Source: Dryococelus australis
Lineage: Eukaryota > Arthropoda > Insecta > Phasmatodea > Phasmatidae
Reading direction: 5' to 3'
Length of the DNA: 64,000 nucleotides
NCBI GenBank assembly: GCA_029891345.1
Contig: CM057006.1
Location: 41,515,056-41,579,055 of the forward strand
The number at the start of each line of letters is the position of its first letter. Within the stretch, counting starts at the first letter, position 1. Below, in pieces: positions 1 through 12,029 of this stretch. The notes below the pieces were generated by a model. The model saw only the letters and a program-made list of their open reading frames with translations. It was not told where the DNA came from and did not search any database. A program made the translations under genes and the position numbers.

Positions 1-199
1 CTACACATTCTGTAACTACTCCTATAATTATTTATATTTTTTTAGTTAATTTACAAATAACAGCTTGGTTTTAAAAGTTTTTTTTTACAGTTAATTAACG
101 TTGCATTTAGAAAGTTACGTTACCCAGCAGGAACGGCAATGAACGGAGAAAATTTTAATGTCGCTTGACTGTTTACTTTGGTGTACAGGAACATTTATT

Positions 200-408
200 T
201 ACTGCAAAAAAAAACTTACTTAAGGAAATATTTTCTTTGATATAAAGAAAATAAAAATCGATAAAGAAAAAATAAAACTAAATTTCTTTAGCTTTCCCTT
301 TGAATTAAAGCAATATTTTGTTAGTCTAAACAAAACAGCCTCAAAGAAATATTTTCCTTTGATGTACAGAAAGCTTTGAACGTATTTTTTTTTACAGTGT
401 AACCAATA
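200..408. mobile_element. Possible short CACTG-type palindromic element
   Basis: The right end TTTTTTTTTACAGTGTAAC is the inverted form of a TTTACTGCAAAAAAAAAC stretch at about 198-214. Inside, GGAAATATTTTCTTTGATAT and AGAAATATTTTCCTTTGATG are repeated about 120 bp apart. The layout resembles a miniature of the element at 12030, but the ends are decayed. Confidence 0.35.
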
Positions 409-426
409 TCCTGCCAAACAGTTTGA

Positions 427-707
427 GGGGCCGCGGTGGTTTAGTGGTTAGACTATCCGCCTTCCACTAAGGCGAACCGTGTTCGATTCCCGGCGGGGTT
501 GCTCCCGGATTTTCGCTCCTGGAAATCGTGCCGGACGACGCCGCTGGTCGGCAATATATAATTTTTTTTTTTCCCCTGACAAAAAGTCATATTTCCAAAC
601 TTTTTTTAACCGAGATATGCGTTTACGCGCAAACGACGATATCACAGAAAACGTTTCAGTACTTCGGACTCTTTAAAAGCCACCCAAATCTCTTCACTCA
701 CTCGTCT
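427..707 (+). mobile_element. tRNA-derived SINE, copy S1, with another repeat inside
   Basis: The head carries a pol III A box (TGGTTTAGTGGTTAGA) and B box (GTTCGATTCCC), followed by the family core CGGATTTTCGC and GCTGGTCGGC. From 553 to 676 a different AT-rich repeat replaces the middle. The family tail, CACCCAAATCTCTTCACTCA then CTCGTCT, resumes at about 680. Imperfect flanking CAGTTTGA/CAGTTAGA may be the target duplication. Confidence 0.85.
553..676 (+). repeat. AT-rich dispersed repeat inside SINE S1
   Basis: This segment (T-run, CTGACAAAAAGTCATATTTC, then a TCACAGAAAACGTTTCA block) is homologous to 15706-15815, which has CTGACTAAAAGTCGTGTTTG and TTTCACAGAAAATGTTTCAT in the same order. 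Identity is clearly above chance over about 110 bp. The family type is unknown. Confidence 0.65.
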
Positions 708-956
708 CTAGCAGTTAGACTTGGCGTTGGAGGGTTACGCAAGGCGAGTGGAGTGCCATGTGCGTGGGGAGCTGCTTGTGCCAAGGGCATAGACACTAAC
801 GACTCACGCATCTGTATTGTGCACCCGAGGACGTAGGGCGTCTCGCTGATAATGCCCAGCATTGTATTCAAATTCGGGAAGATGAACGGCGTGCAAACCC
901 ATCTGCACGAATACTTTCCACGTGACGAGCCTTTGTACCGATATTACTTCGGTAGT

Positions 957-1122
957 GGGGCTGCGGTGGCGTTGTGGTTGGACCACTCGCCTCCCACCTA
1001 AGCGAACAGGGTTCGAGTCCCGGCGGGGTCGCTACCGGATTTTCGCACGTGGGAAATCGTGCTGGACGATGGCACTGGTCGGCGGGTTTTCGGAATGTTA
1101 GAGCGGCCCAAATATCTACACT
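957..1122 (+). mobile_element. tRNA-derived SINE, copy S2, internally deleted
   Basis: The head matches S1 (A box region, B box GGGTTCGAGTCCC, then CGGATTTTCGCACGTGGG). It jumps from GGTCGGCGGGTTTTC to GCGGCCCAAATATCT, losing about 100 bp of body. It lies 250 bp downstream of S1 in the same orientation. Confidence 0.82.
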
Positions 1123-1129
1123 GGCTCCT

Positions 1130-4100
1130 TCGGCAGTTTTCAAGTACGCCATTTATGTCGCACAGCAATCAAATATTGTTGGAGCTAATTGAATGGCGTT
1201 TATTTAAAAAATAATTATAACGGTGAAACTCAAGTAGGTTATTGTCCATTTTATATAAGTGAGGTAAAATCTTGCAGACAATTTGATCAACCTACACACT
1301 ATGTAAACAGTAAAAATGCTCTCGCTCCTACAGTATTGTATCAGCTGATGAACTGCTGCGCGATCCGTGTTGTTAAGTTGGCTATTTTGATGCTGCTTTT
1401 GGAAGAAAATAGCACTCGGAATGAAAAGTTGTAATTTAAAATCTTAATTATACTTACATCATTTATGATTTAAATTGTGTTTTTAAAGAAATAATAAATT
1501 TTCTGGGGTATTGGTGACTGAACTTTAAAAACATGTTTAGCAATTACGACGGAGTATGTCGACACGTACGAACGGTAAACATTTCCAGCCAATGGCTAGC
1601 CATGTTTATGTTTCCAGTTTCCAGCGCGGCGAAGGCCGTTGTTCGTGTGGCATTTTCTCATTGTGTTTATTATACGAATATCTTGTTGGTGGTGTGGGAA
1701 TATTTAATTGGTAGTTAATTATTTCTTTTTTTTTTCTGAGCATAGTTGGCTGTAGGTACCATTGTAGTGTGTTTTGTTGAGTGAAATGTAGGATTAATCG
1801 GCATGTGTTTACCGTTTCGTTAAAACTGCTCGTTCCGCCATTTTCCCTACAGCCTTCCTCAAAGAAGTGACACGAATATAATTTACGTAAATAAGGTTAA
1901 GTTTGTTTGTATCAGGAAAAGGAACGCAGTGTTGATTTTCCCCCCGCGGGGGGGGGGGGGATATTGCCATAGAAAACATGTGTCAAGAGGTTGCAAATTT
2001 TACAAACAGTAAGTTTGTGTGTTTTGTAAATGTATTTGTAAACCGGTAATACAATTAATGAAATGCAAGTTGCCTGAAAAAGCTGCACTTTCCACACTTT
2101 TGTAGTGAGTGAATGATATTTGTTTATTTGTCCATATCGTAAATTCAACGAGTGTAGGGTTAACTTCAGTCAAAGTGTGTGCGTGTATATATTGTTTCAT
2201 ATCTACGAATATGAACAGCTACTTATGTATCGCGTTTTGTTTTCTCAGTATAGTTAAGATTTTCGAAGTTACATAATTTAAATGTTATTTCCATACGAGC
2301 AAATTTTTCCACTCCTACATCGAAAAAATACGCAACTCAAAATGCCACACACTCGCAAAAACATAAAAGTAATGCCATCTCATGAAAGACGTTAAACTAA
2401 AGCCCCGCCCTGTACACTAACTATATCATTTTCCTTCGAAATAAAGTAAACAGAACCCCTGCAAATCTAACTCTGTAATTAAAAAATAGAAACTGGTTGG
2501 AATCCAACCTAGCTATAGTATCCTACATTAATTACTGGACGGAAGTGAGCTAATGTCAGAGTTTCAGTGCCTGACAGGCCAGGAAACAAGAGGAGGAAAA
2601 CGCAAGTGTTTATTTGACGCAAATATTTGTTTACAAACGTATTTTTCTTCAGTGACAAAACAGCTGCGGTGGAAGGATACATTGTGACCGTGCTACTTTT
2701 CTAGAACTGTCAAAATTTACCCCACTTACATGAAATGGACACTACTAACTAGGGCCACAGACCGGTCAGTGTTGCGCAGTAGGTGCCTCTGCCAACTGTT
2801 GAAATTTCTTGCCTGCTAAGGTGCCCGGTTTGGCAATGTCTTTATATTCACGTCGCTCAGCTATACATCAACAGCTGAGAATGGATTTTGTATTTGAGCA
2901 CCAATTGCTGTAACTGGTCGGTAAGACGTACCAAAATTTAGAATATTGCGTATTCTAGTATTATCACTGTTCAGAGTATTTTTTTCCATCCTGGAAGAAA
3001 GATCGGTAGCACTGCAGACATCAGTAACCCCATCACCCCCGTCCTCGTAGGTGTGATCATTTTAAGGGTAATTGCGTAAAATGTAAAGCTGCTGAATCTG
3101 ATGTGAAACTGAATAGTATTAAAATGGGTTTTGCAAACCCGAAGGGCAATTTTAGGGCGTATCACTGACGGGCTACGCATCAGTATTGTCGTTAGGTGCA
3201 TCTTGAATTCAAAGTGCCGTGTGTGTTAGGTACATTTCTGAAATCGTTTGGTGTACGTTTGTAAAGGTGCCCTAAAATTAAACATCGATCTTTATGAAAA
3301 TTGTTCACAAGAATCAAGGGAAAAAACGCGCGACCACCAACTTCACTGTTTGACCTCGTCGTGCTGCAAACCTCAGTTTTGTGTGTGTGTGTGTGTCCGC
3401 TAATGATTATGCCCTGGCTTTTGAGTACGGTAACAAATTTTGCATGCCAAGTTGCAGTGCTTGTGTCCTATAACAACATTTCAGAGTTCGTTTATTGAGC
3501 TTCCTTATTGAAGACTTGCCCTGGAGTATGCCATGTATCAAGTCTGTCGCTACTCTCGCAGAAATTGTGGTTTAGATAGTTCACTGTAGTATCACTATGT
3601 CGACCAGTGTTCGAATTTGCGTTTATCGTTCACGCTCGTCACATACAAAAATGGCAGCAGGCAGCACACAGGTCAGTGATGCGAATAAAGTATCTATGCT
3701 TACAGTCCTGCTGATTCCTTAGGTCGGAAAGTCGCAGACTGATAAGTGATGCCATAACTCGTAGACATGGTGAGCTTGCATATTCAAGAGTAGTCGGACT
3801 TAATATCGTCCTGAGAACATTTTAAAACGTGCAGGAGCTTTCGTTACCTGAATTTGTGTTTGTTGTTAACGCGAGTGTGGCCTACAGTTGCTAACTGGTC
3901 AGGCGTCTTACACCGCTAGTGGTCATACAATTCCAGGTCTTGGCGGCGTGGAATTTTCGGTACAAGTATTCCCATGTCTGGATTGTGAACGTCACTTCAG
4001 TTGCGTGTGGGTTTTTCTCGGGGTTAGTCCCATTTCGTCAACCGTGATCATCCCGCCGATGCTCTACACCTGTTTAATCTACCACGCCATCTGTTCTTCG

Positions 4101-5155
4101 TGCTGGCCAGTTAGCACTGACCTAATTTAATTCATATTGGCCCTGCACGAAGGCAGTAACAGCGTGGAGATGTGCGTACTGTTTACATGCGTGAGTGCGA
4201 ATGTGATTCCGGGAATTGGAATTGGATTGTGCTATATATGATATTTTGCACTTCGCTGCGGTTTCTTTCCCCGGTCATTTTGTGTTGACAGTAACTCTCG
4301 GGTGACAGATGTTCATCGTGGTAGAGAGGTTTTGTTGACAAAACTACTCTAATATGTGTACACGGCGATTGTCCTACATTTGTCGTACCATTTAGTAGAC
4401 AGGTGGGGGAAATTATCGGTTTACAGTGTACACACGCATACACAGGGAGATACGTACACCTGGTTCAGTGTTTTCTAAAATCTGTTACTGCTTACACTTC
4501 CGTTTTCAGTATTGGTACATGGACGCATGAGGGGTGTATCAGAGTTGGTGAGGGATGTAGGTCTTGATAAAAGTAAAAGAACTGAATTCAACAATTATAT
4601 TTATTCTCAATGGTACAGTCAATCATCTGTTATTTACCAGTCTGAGCATCCTATTAAATCTTATTATTTTTATTGAATGCAATATTTAATTACTATCTCA
4701 ATTTCAATTAAAGACTTTATCACAAGTATTTACTTTTACTAATTGCCCTTGTACTACTCCAATTATATTCACATGTTTAGGTTGTCTGTTTCCATCGTCC
4801 CTAATGTCTTCACTCACGAATAATAATACTGTCAAGAGACCTTGTTCGGTGAATAAATATAGCATCAATAATATGCACAGTAAACATCAGTTGTGATTCA
4901 TTTGATGGACCTCCAAAAACTATTCGCAGTAATAATAATATTTATTTTTAAGTATACACAATCTCTGTATTAAACTCTTGCTATCAATTTTTATTTTTTA
5001 ACTATGCTGTTTTAAATGTATAAACTGCAATGCATGCAAATATGATTTAAAACATTTCCTGAAAATAGTACAAAACGTTTATCGACGCTAAAATAATCGA
5101 TAGGAGCAAAACTGGAACCACGGAAACATGATTGGAATGTTTCCACAAAGACGAT
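1130..5155. other. Noncoding stretch
   Basis: AT-rich sequence with no convincing exon and no repeat with a second copy in the window. Notable only for a C6GCG13-like palindromic run at 1940-1960 and the GT run at 3380. Confidence 0.6.
3380..3396 (+). repeat. (GT)n microsatellite, short
   Basis: Eight GT units. Confidence 0.9.
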
Positions 5156-5393
5156 GGGTGCCGCAGTGGCTGAGCGGTTAGCCTACTTGCCTCCCGCCAA
5201 GGTGAACCGGGTTCAATCCCCGGCCGGGTCACTCCCGGATTTTCGCAACTGGGAATCGTGTCGTGAAGAGACTTGGGCAGATCTTAACATCGAGGTCTTG
5301 AGAGCCGCCGAGTGTGAAGCGAGGTGAGAATGGAGCAGCGCCGGAATGAAACGGGATATCGCCGAGAAAACCCGCCGACCAGCGGCATCGTCC
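5156..5393. mobile_element. tRNA-derived SINE, copy S3, with inverted 3' half
   Basis: Positions 5156-5262 are a plus-strand SINE head (B box GGGTTCAATCCCC). From 5262 to 5393 the sequence is the family's 3' half in reverse complement (GTGAAGAGACTTGGGC, ATCGAGGTCTTGAGAGCCGC, then CCGACCAGCGGCATCGTCC). So head and tail point toward each other. Confidence 0.85.
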
Positions 5394-5399
5394 TGCTGC

Positions 5400-7735
5400 A
5401 CCATAAGTTTTTCACTACAATGGCAACCATTACATGTGTGATCATGGAAACTATCGCTTTCACCTTCACAATCACTGTCACAACCCACACTTATTATTCA
5501 TTTTTCACAATATCTTCTTCCATGCAGCGATCGTTTTGCCATTATTCTTCGTATTCTCTTTTACATGTGATACAACTTATTTCCCGTCTTTTTCTTAGAT
5601 ACTGTTTATGGCCTCTTCTGTCAACACTCTTATATGATCGTCTCTTTGCGATACATTTTTATCAGCTACACGATACGTGAAAGTGTTCCAGATATTCTAT
5701 GATATTCAAATATGGCGGCAGCTTGACTAATTGGTGACCGTTTCAAGAAGTTCGTCTATACAATACTTGGGATCTGGGCGTTCGCAAAGTAAGTCTGCTT
5801 TAGAAATTTCTTTTCCGTAAGCAGTATTGTTTACCTTGAGCCATTATCGTATTTTAGTTGTACAGACAATAGCATTATCAAAGTAAGTGCTTATTTTTTG
5901 CTGTCGTAAATGTTTTGAATTGTGTGTCGAACAACGCACAAATCAAAGTCATCACGGACTTTTTTTTTCTGCAACTGTCTTTCGTTTTTTCCCTGGTGTA
6001 CATACTTTTCTATCGGTAAGTCTTGACACCATAAGTTCGTTACGTAATTTAACTAGACATTTTCAGTGGGCTAGGTATGTCTTACAGAAAACATTCTCGT
6101 TATAAAAAAAAAACATTTACGTTACCAATAATCTCTCGGGCTTCACTGTGAATAGTAGGACGTTTTTTGCTCGAACATGCCATGACTTTCTTTTGTGAAT
6201 ACCTTCCGCAAGACTGGCGTGTTCGCCCTACATGTGCGCTGACTATACGGAACTTATCGGTGGCACTCTTGCTTCCCTGTGATTGGTTCACTAGACCTTC
6301 TCCGTCCTATCGCCTTGAGCAAGGTCAAACCCCGCAGCAGCTTCCTTTCCAAACAACGTTGGGTTGTAAGCGATTCTCTGCAATTCCCATTGGTTGGTGG
6401 GATGTTAAAATGAAAGGAAATAATTAGCACGTTATCAGAACTAAGAAAAACTCATTTCAATATTAACCGCATAAGAACTTTTTCAGGAAGAATGTGACTG
6501 ATAAAAAAAATACACTGTATCTGTCATGAATGCCAGCATTTTGCTCATTGCGGCGGAATGTGACGTGTTGTCCCTTCATGCGCAAATTACCGTTTGCATC
6601 TGGCCGAGTTTTATGTTTAACATGGAACGCTGAATTTACTTCGTGTTGCAGTTTTAATGGTCGCGTTCTCCTTGTAATTCAAGGCTCGTGTGGCTGGCTC
6701 TCAAACCACGACTAATGACTGCGTGGAGAACACAGATGCCATTGGACGAAGGAGGATTTGAATGCCTGCAAAGCTGCTCGTCTACATCACGTCCTGGCAA
6801 CAGCGATGTCAGCAAGGGAGATTGTAAGAGTTAAATCTGCGCACTGGCAGTAATGTTATACAGTAGTTATTTGGAGAAATATTTAGTATCTCAATTACGT
6901 TAACTTTTCGTGGCTATGTTGTTTTTCCGAAATTTAAGACGCTATGTAATTGTTACTGCATGACATAATTTTTGTGTCCCTCCTAGTCAGGCCCATCGCG
7001 ACAATGGCGCGAAATAATTTCCTTAGCACAGAATTAAGTTTTTTTTTCGTATAATTTGTTTTAAAGATTATTTGTGTGGGTATGTGTTTGTTGGTGTGTG
7101 TGCGCGCGTACGTATGCTTAGTGTGCTGGGGAATACTTGGCGTGTGTTTGGTGCTTGACTTGGTGAATTGATTAGAATCATGTATGTTTCGCAGAAAATG
7201 ACACGCCCTTGCATAACAAGTGGTTGTCGGAAGAAAATATGACGGCTGCTAGTAAGCTTGCGACACTGGTGGAATATTTATGGATCTTATCGAGTTGGCG
7301 CCCTTGACATTCATGACTAACGGATGTGATACGGCTGGATTGATAATTAGTTCTCCCTACAGTTCCGTAGATAAAGTGCGTACATGGGTGTTGTGTTGGT
7401 GGCAAAATATCAATGTTGTACGTTTACCTTGCCAATCCCGGAATTGATCAGATAACGGTCAATTTTTCATCGTGATGATGCACCTGCAGTATTTATTTGG
7501 TCCTAGAGCAAAATTTTTTTTTAGAAAACTTGCTCGTTTCTCTAATGTAGACATGCATGTTGCAACTTTTATCTATAACTATGCAACATACATTTTCGTT
7601 TTGAGAAAAGTTGTTCTGGCCCATACAGAAACTCGTCTCAAATGATTTCACACCACGATATTTGACATTAAATTTTCCGTTCACTGGGTGTTAAAATTTA
7701 ATGTTAAGGAGTGTACGATATTTTGCGACAGTACT
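5400..7735. other. Noncoding stretch
   Basis: I see no supported gene. Two CCAAT-like words (GTGATTGGTTCA at about 6280, CCCATTGGTTGG at about 6388) occur in a moderately GC-richer patch, without other promoter signals. Confidence 0.55.
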
Positions 7736-7737
7736 GT

Positions 7738-7800
7738 TGTGGCCTAGTGGTAGACGCCGAATGCCGGTGCTATACAGCTCGGGTTTGCATTGCACTTAAG
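7738..7800 (+). repeat. tRNA-like fragment (weak)
   Basis: TGTGGCCTAGTGGTAGACGC matches a pol III A box, and a poor B box (CGGGTTTGCATTG) follows about 40 nt later. It ends shortly before MITE B1. Probably a SINE head remnant. Confidence 0.35.
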
Positions 7801-7932
7801 GCATAGTTATCCACTCTCGGTTATTTAAATCCTGCTGAATTATTGCATTTATCGTGTGCGAGGCGCATGAAGTGATGACCGACTTCTGGGGGGAAAAAAT
7901 GTTTGTCAGTAAGCTATGTGGTTCACGATGTA

Positions 7933-8342
7933 TATGCTGTTCACGGTAAAATGAGCACTTTTGAAATCCCTGCTTATGATCTACTTGTATGCACTTTGTG
8001 TATTCTTCCGCCTTATGTAAATTTAACATTGCCATGGGCCTCAGCACTTTATTCATACGTCCGACAAGTGGAATCGTGAAGTCATTACAAAAGTAAATAT
8101 TTTACAAATCTGCTCATTTTTACACTTCCATGCATTAAAAAGAACAGAAAGCGAAAGTAATAATTTAAGTTATCACATGTGGTTACCTAACACTTTTAAT
8201 TCGACGTTAAGGTATGGAACTAATTCCCATCCATCGTTACCAACTTTCCTGGACGCATGTCACCCAGTGCGCCTGTTAAAATATATGAAGGCAGGGGCAG
8301 TGACTTTTTTCTAAGGTGATTTCAAAAGTGCTCACTTATCGG
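7933..8342 (+). mobile_element. TA-inserting MITE, type B, copy B1
   Basis: Left end TATGCTGTTCACGGTAAAAT is preceded by TA. The right end AAAAGTGCTCACTTATCG is the decayed complement. The interior matches the other type B copies, including the shared stretch GCATGAATAAAGTG on its minus strand. It is about 410 bp with no functional frame. Confidence 0.88.
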
Positions 8343-8846
8343 GATCCGCCTTTATCAATTCAGCGGTAGTATATTCGCTTGTAACTGAGGATTTTCGATG
8401 ACTGTCCTAAGTTTCTTGTCATCCCTACTTGTAGCCCTTACTTGGCGTAACATAATCATTGCCATGGGGTTGGAGCTGATGCTGCAGCCCATTCCAAAGT
8501 ATTCGAAATATTAATAAAATACGAATAATCGTGAAAAATTATCGCAAAATTGTGCGCTTAAAAATTTAAGTAACCATTACTATAAATTTATCTTGCGTAT
8601 GCATTTGAAATTAGAGTATTTTGTGCAAAGTGCTCACTTCATAAATCGAGGTTCAGCCCCTCCCAAAACAAAATTCTGTGTATGCAACTGCCGAGTACTT
8701 AATTACTGGTATCTATACGTCAGTCAGAAGCATAAATATGTTTATGTTACTGGTAACGCAATGTCTTGTGATGTGTATTGAACAGCAGCTGTGTGTATAT
8801 TAAATGAGACTTGATGGTACGGAGTCATTCTTGTGATTTGCTACTA

Positions 8847-10043
8847 CACTATCAACCAAAAAGTAATTGGGCACCTGTCCACAATGTTTGCTCAGTGGTT
8901 GTCACGCCGTTAGAATCTCGTAGGGCCACCTCTTGCGGCTATAACACCAGCCATCCTGTCTGGCATGCTCTCTACGAGTGTGTGCAGGACATCAACGGGG
9001 ATTCGTCGCCATTCCTCTTACAACCATTCCATGAGTTGAGCAATGGATTTTGGCCGCGCCTGACGAGCCCTCATCCGGCGATCAAATTCGTCCCAAAGAT
9101 GTTCTGTAGTGTTGAGGTCGGGGCTCTGGGCGGGTCAGTCCAATCGGCGAACATTGTTGTCGGCGTACCACTGCATAGTAGCCCATGAAACATGGCACCT
9201 GGTATTGTCATCCTGGAAGTAACACTGGTCCATTCCGTAAAAACGCCACAAGGTTATGAGCATTTCATAATCCAGAATGTTACAATAGGCCTCTGTGTTC
9301 ATGCTACCACGGACAAACACCAGCGGTCCTACGCCGAAGGCCGTGAAACAGCCCCACACCATCACTCCACCACCACCAAATTTCCTAGTTGACACTATAC
9401 ATTCCGGCAGAAGCCGTTCCCCGGGTAGACGCCACACCCATACACGTCCATCGGACTGGATTAATGTAAACCTCGACTCATTACTCCACAGAACCGGTTT
9501 CCCCTGCTCCAGTGTCCAGTTGCGACGGTCCAAACACCATCTGAGTCGCCGAGCTTTATTGCTTGTTGTGATGGGGCTTATGTGCAGCTGCTCTTCCGAA
9601 ATATCCAAGTCGGTGGGCCTCTGCACACAATGTTCCAATGGAAACCGATACTCCTGTTGCTGCATGAAACTCCTGTCGTATGGTAGCCATGAGTTGTACC
9701 CTATTTTTGACAATTTCACGTTTCAGGGTTCTGCGATTTCTGTCGTTCAAGATTGGATGTCGCCCAGAACGTGCAGTATTGGCACAATGCCCATCGACCT
9801 TTCACATACGCAGGACGAATGCGACCGTTGGTTTGGGCCTGTTTACTTTCGCCCGACTAGACAGTCCACTGAGATGGCAGCCCACAATCACGCCCTTATC
9901 GAAGTCCGATAGCGCTGTACCTCGTGCCATCTCGTTGTCAACTGGTTCTACACAGGCCTGCAGCGTATGGCGGCCACAAAAGTCAACTGACGTACTGAAT
10001 TACCTATCTTCACGGGTGCCCAATTACTTTTTGTTCGATAGTG
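8847..10043 (-). mobile_element. Tc1-like DNA transposon, decayed, copy 1
   Basis: The element is 1197 bp long, bounded by near-perfect terminal inverted repeats of about 28 bp starting CACTATCAACCAAAAAGTAA and ending in the complement, with TA on both outer sides (8845-8846, 10044-10045). That is the target duplication expected of Tc1/mariner elements. The transposase lies on the minus strand. The copy shares most of its length with the element at 44410-45585 in the opposite orientation, so the two form a long inverted pair 34 kb apart. Confidence 0.93.
8910..9930 (-). pseudogene. Tc1-like transposase pseudogene (DD34E type)
   Basis: Reading on the minus strand from an ATG at 9930 to a TAA at 8910-8912 gives about 340 codons, the usual Tc1 transposase length. 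The longest clean stretch (9135-9719) contains the first catalytic aspartate region (NESRFTL, where the sister copy has DESRFTL), WRLPGERLLPECIV, the GGGGVMVWGCF motif, and FQDDN with the second aspartate. The frame then breaks at VRRLD followed by TGA, where the sister copy reads VRQMDW: a Trp codon has become a stop. Beyond it the frame continues with SPDLN. The first aspartate has also become Asn, and the N-terminal third is broken, so the protein is inactive. Confidence 0.88.
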
Positions 10044-10045
10044 TA

Positions 10046-12029
10046 TACTACTGGTAGCAATCCATTAATGTTAATGTAAATATATATGCAGTTATTTGCA
10101 GGGATTTCCTTCAGAGGTTAATTTTAATTAGTGTGTTAGATCAACCACGAAATTGGTATATGAGTACGGCTATGTGTTGTATTTGTATCTCGCTTGTGAT
10201 GGTTTTGCGTGGTATTGGTTCGCCGATGTAGTGTGGAACATTTGAACTATTCTTCACAACCGAGTCTCATCACATTAAAATAAACAGTTATTTTAATTTT
10301 TACGAAATGATGTTTAACCTGTAGGCATTATGTAAGTTTCTATATTATGGCGTGTCAAAATCGCAATTTTAGTGTTTTCGGTACGAAAAGATAACATAAA
10401 CGATAACATGTTCAGAAAATTCAACAAATCTGACTGAAAGTTTACGTCTTAATTTGTGTTAAGGTGTCCTTATCAAAATATATTTTACAAGAACTCAAGA
10501 CTGCTGCAAATTATAAATATGCCTAAATTATCTTATTCTAAGCAATTTTAAAAAATTGCGAAATCATTTCATAGCGTGGTTTCAAATATTTATTGAATTA
10601 ATGCGCAATATTTTATTTCAACATGAATTATTTGAGTTAGTTTGTATTGTTTTTGGGTCCCAGAAAAATACTAAAATTATGATTCCTACATACCATTGTG
10701 TAAAAATAGTGCATTTTTATCCTGATCAGTTCCCTTGAAAACTCGGTTTATCTCCGCGATGTTGGTGCAGTGAAGTGATAAGGTAAAGTCAGGGCAGGCG
10801 TTGGTGGGTGTTTTCCCCGCGGCCATGTTTCGAAATGTTTTCATTCGGCGTGGCTCTCTCTCCCCCCCCCCCCCACTCCTACAAACATGTGGGATAAAAC
10901 AGTAACTGATGTCGGGAGGCGAGCGCTTGCAATATGTCAGGAACCCTTCCCCCCCACAAGGGGTGGGGTGTGCTTCCCGCAGCGTATTTACGCCCGGGGG
11001 ATACAAGGCATTGTACGTCGGTTAGGGAGGGGGCGGGGGTAGACAGGATGTCAGCCGTCCATCATTGCGGCGGTGAAGAGGAAGCGATGCAAATTGCGAT
11101 GTTGGTCGCGCGTTGCTGCCGCGGGGGGGAATATTGATTCACTGTTTGGTGCCGCCTTCTCGCTGCAGCAGCTTCTGGCTCTTGGCTCCAGCCGGGAATA
11201 CGTCCCTTGGTGGAAAAGAACAGAGGGGTTTTATTGTTCGTTTCTCATCAGCGAGAGTGTGTCAAAAAAATAACGAGGAAATCCCCCACCATCTTCTGTC
11301 TCTACATAAACTTCGTATTGCTTGTTAAGCCCCTTTCCGAGAGCAGTTGCAGAATTATTCTAAAGCAGGATTCACACGACGCAGGATACGTGCAGAACCC
11401 GTGCGAGATCGCCTTCTCATTACTAAATATGTGGAATCTCTTTCCAGGATGAGTTTTGCACAAAACGAGTAATTCTTTCGGTCGTTGTCTACTAGTCAAG
11501 TGACAAGCCAGAGTATAAAATATAGTTCTGGGAAGAGGAACCAGCCGAACAAATTTTCATTGTGAAAAACTCTTGAAAGTTTTGTTTGGGATATCGAGTG
11601 CACTTTTGAGATACTGCGGTGAAGTTGTTGGGCGAGTACAATAAATATTCTGTTAAATTTAATGACCACGATTTTAATAAAGCAGTGTGTGTTCATGAGT
11701 TCCAATTATTCAATTAATGGGTAATTTAGGTATTCCGAGTTCATCAAAATTCCTCGTGCAAGGAGTAACTTGGCGAAAGTTTGATAATTGGACTCGTTTC
11801 TCATGAGATTTTCCTGATATTCTTATGGTTGTTTCGTCCGTGTCCGGGTAGTTGTTTCAAGAAACGTTTTAAACTATGTTGTGGGCTCCAAAATATTTAT
11901 TGTGTGGTATATTTTAAGTGCCATTCGGTCTTCTTCAGTGTATGTTTTCTCTTCTTAGATAAACATGTTGGTGACACGCTGAATAATTTAGTTGAAAAAA
12001 AAAATCGTATTTCAAATATAACTGCAACA
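10046..12029. other. Noncoding stretch with a GC-rich patch
   Basis: Between Tc1 copy 1 and the CACTA-like element. The patch 10790-11220 is GC-rich with poly-C and poly-G tracts and overlapping short frames, none recognisable. Confidence 0.55.

Noticed and set aside
6180..6420. CCAAT-containing promoter
   Set aside because: Two ATTGGT words in a GC-richer patch are not enough without a TATA or initiator and a downstream exon.
7796..8056. Minus-strand frame with MNKVLRPMAMLNLHKAEEYT, repeated at 60645-60878
   Set aside because: It lies largely in the type B MITE and crosses its terminal repeat. Other copies have stops, so the likeness reflects shared repeat DNA and not a host gene.
10934..11452. 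Overlapping short plus-strand frames as a small gene
   Set aside because: Several frames of similar length overlap in a GC-rich patch with homopolymer tracts. None has a motif or clear codon bias.
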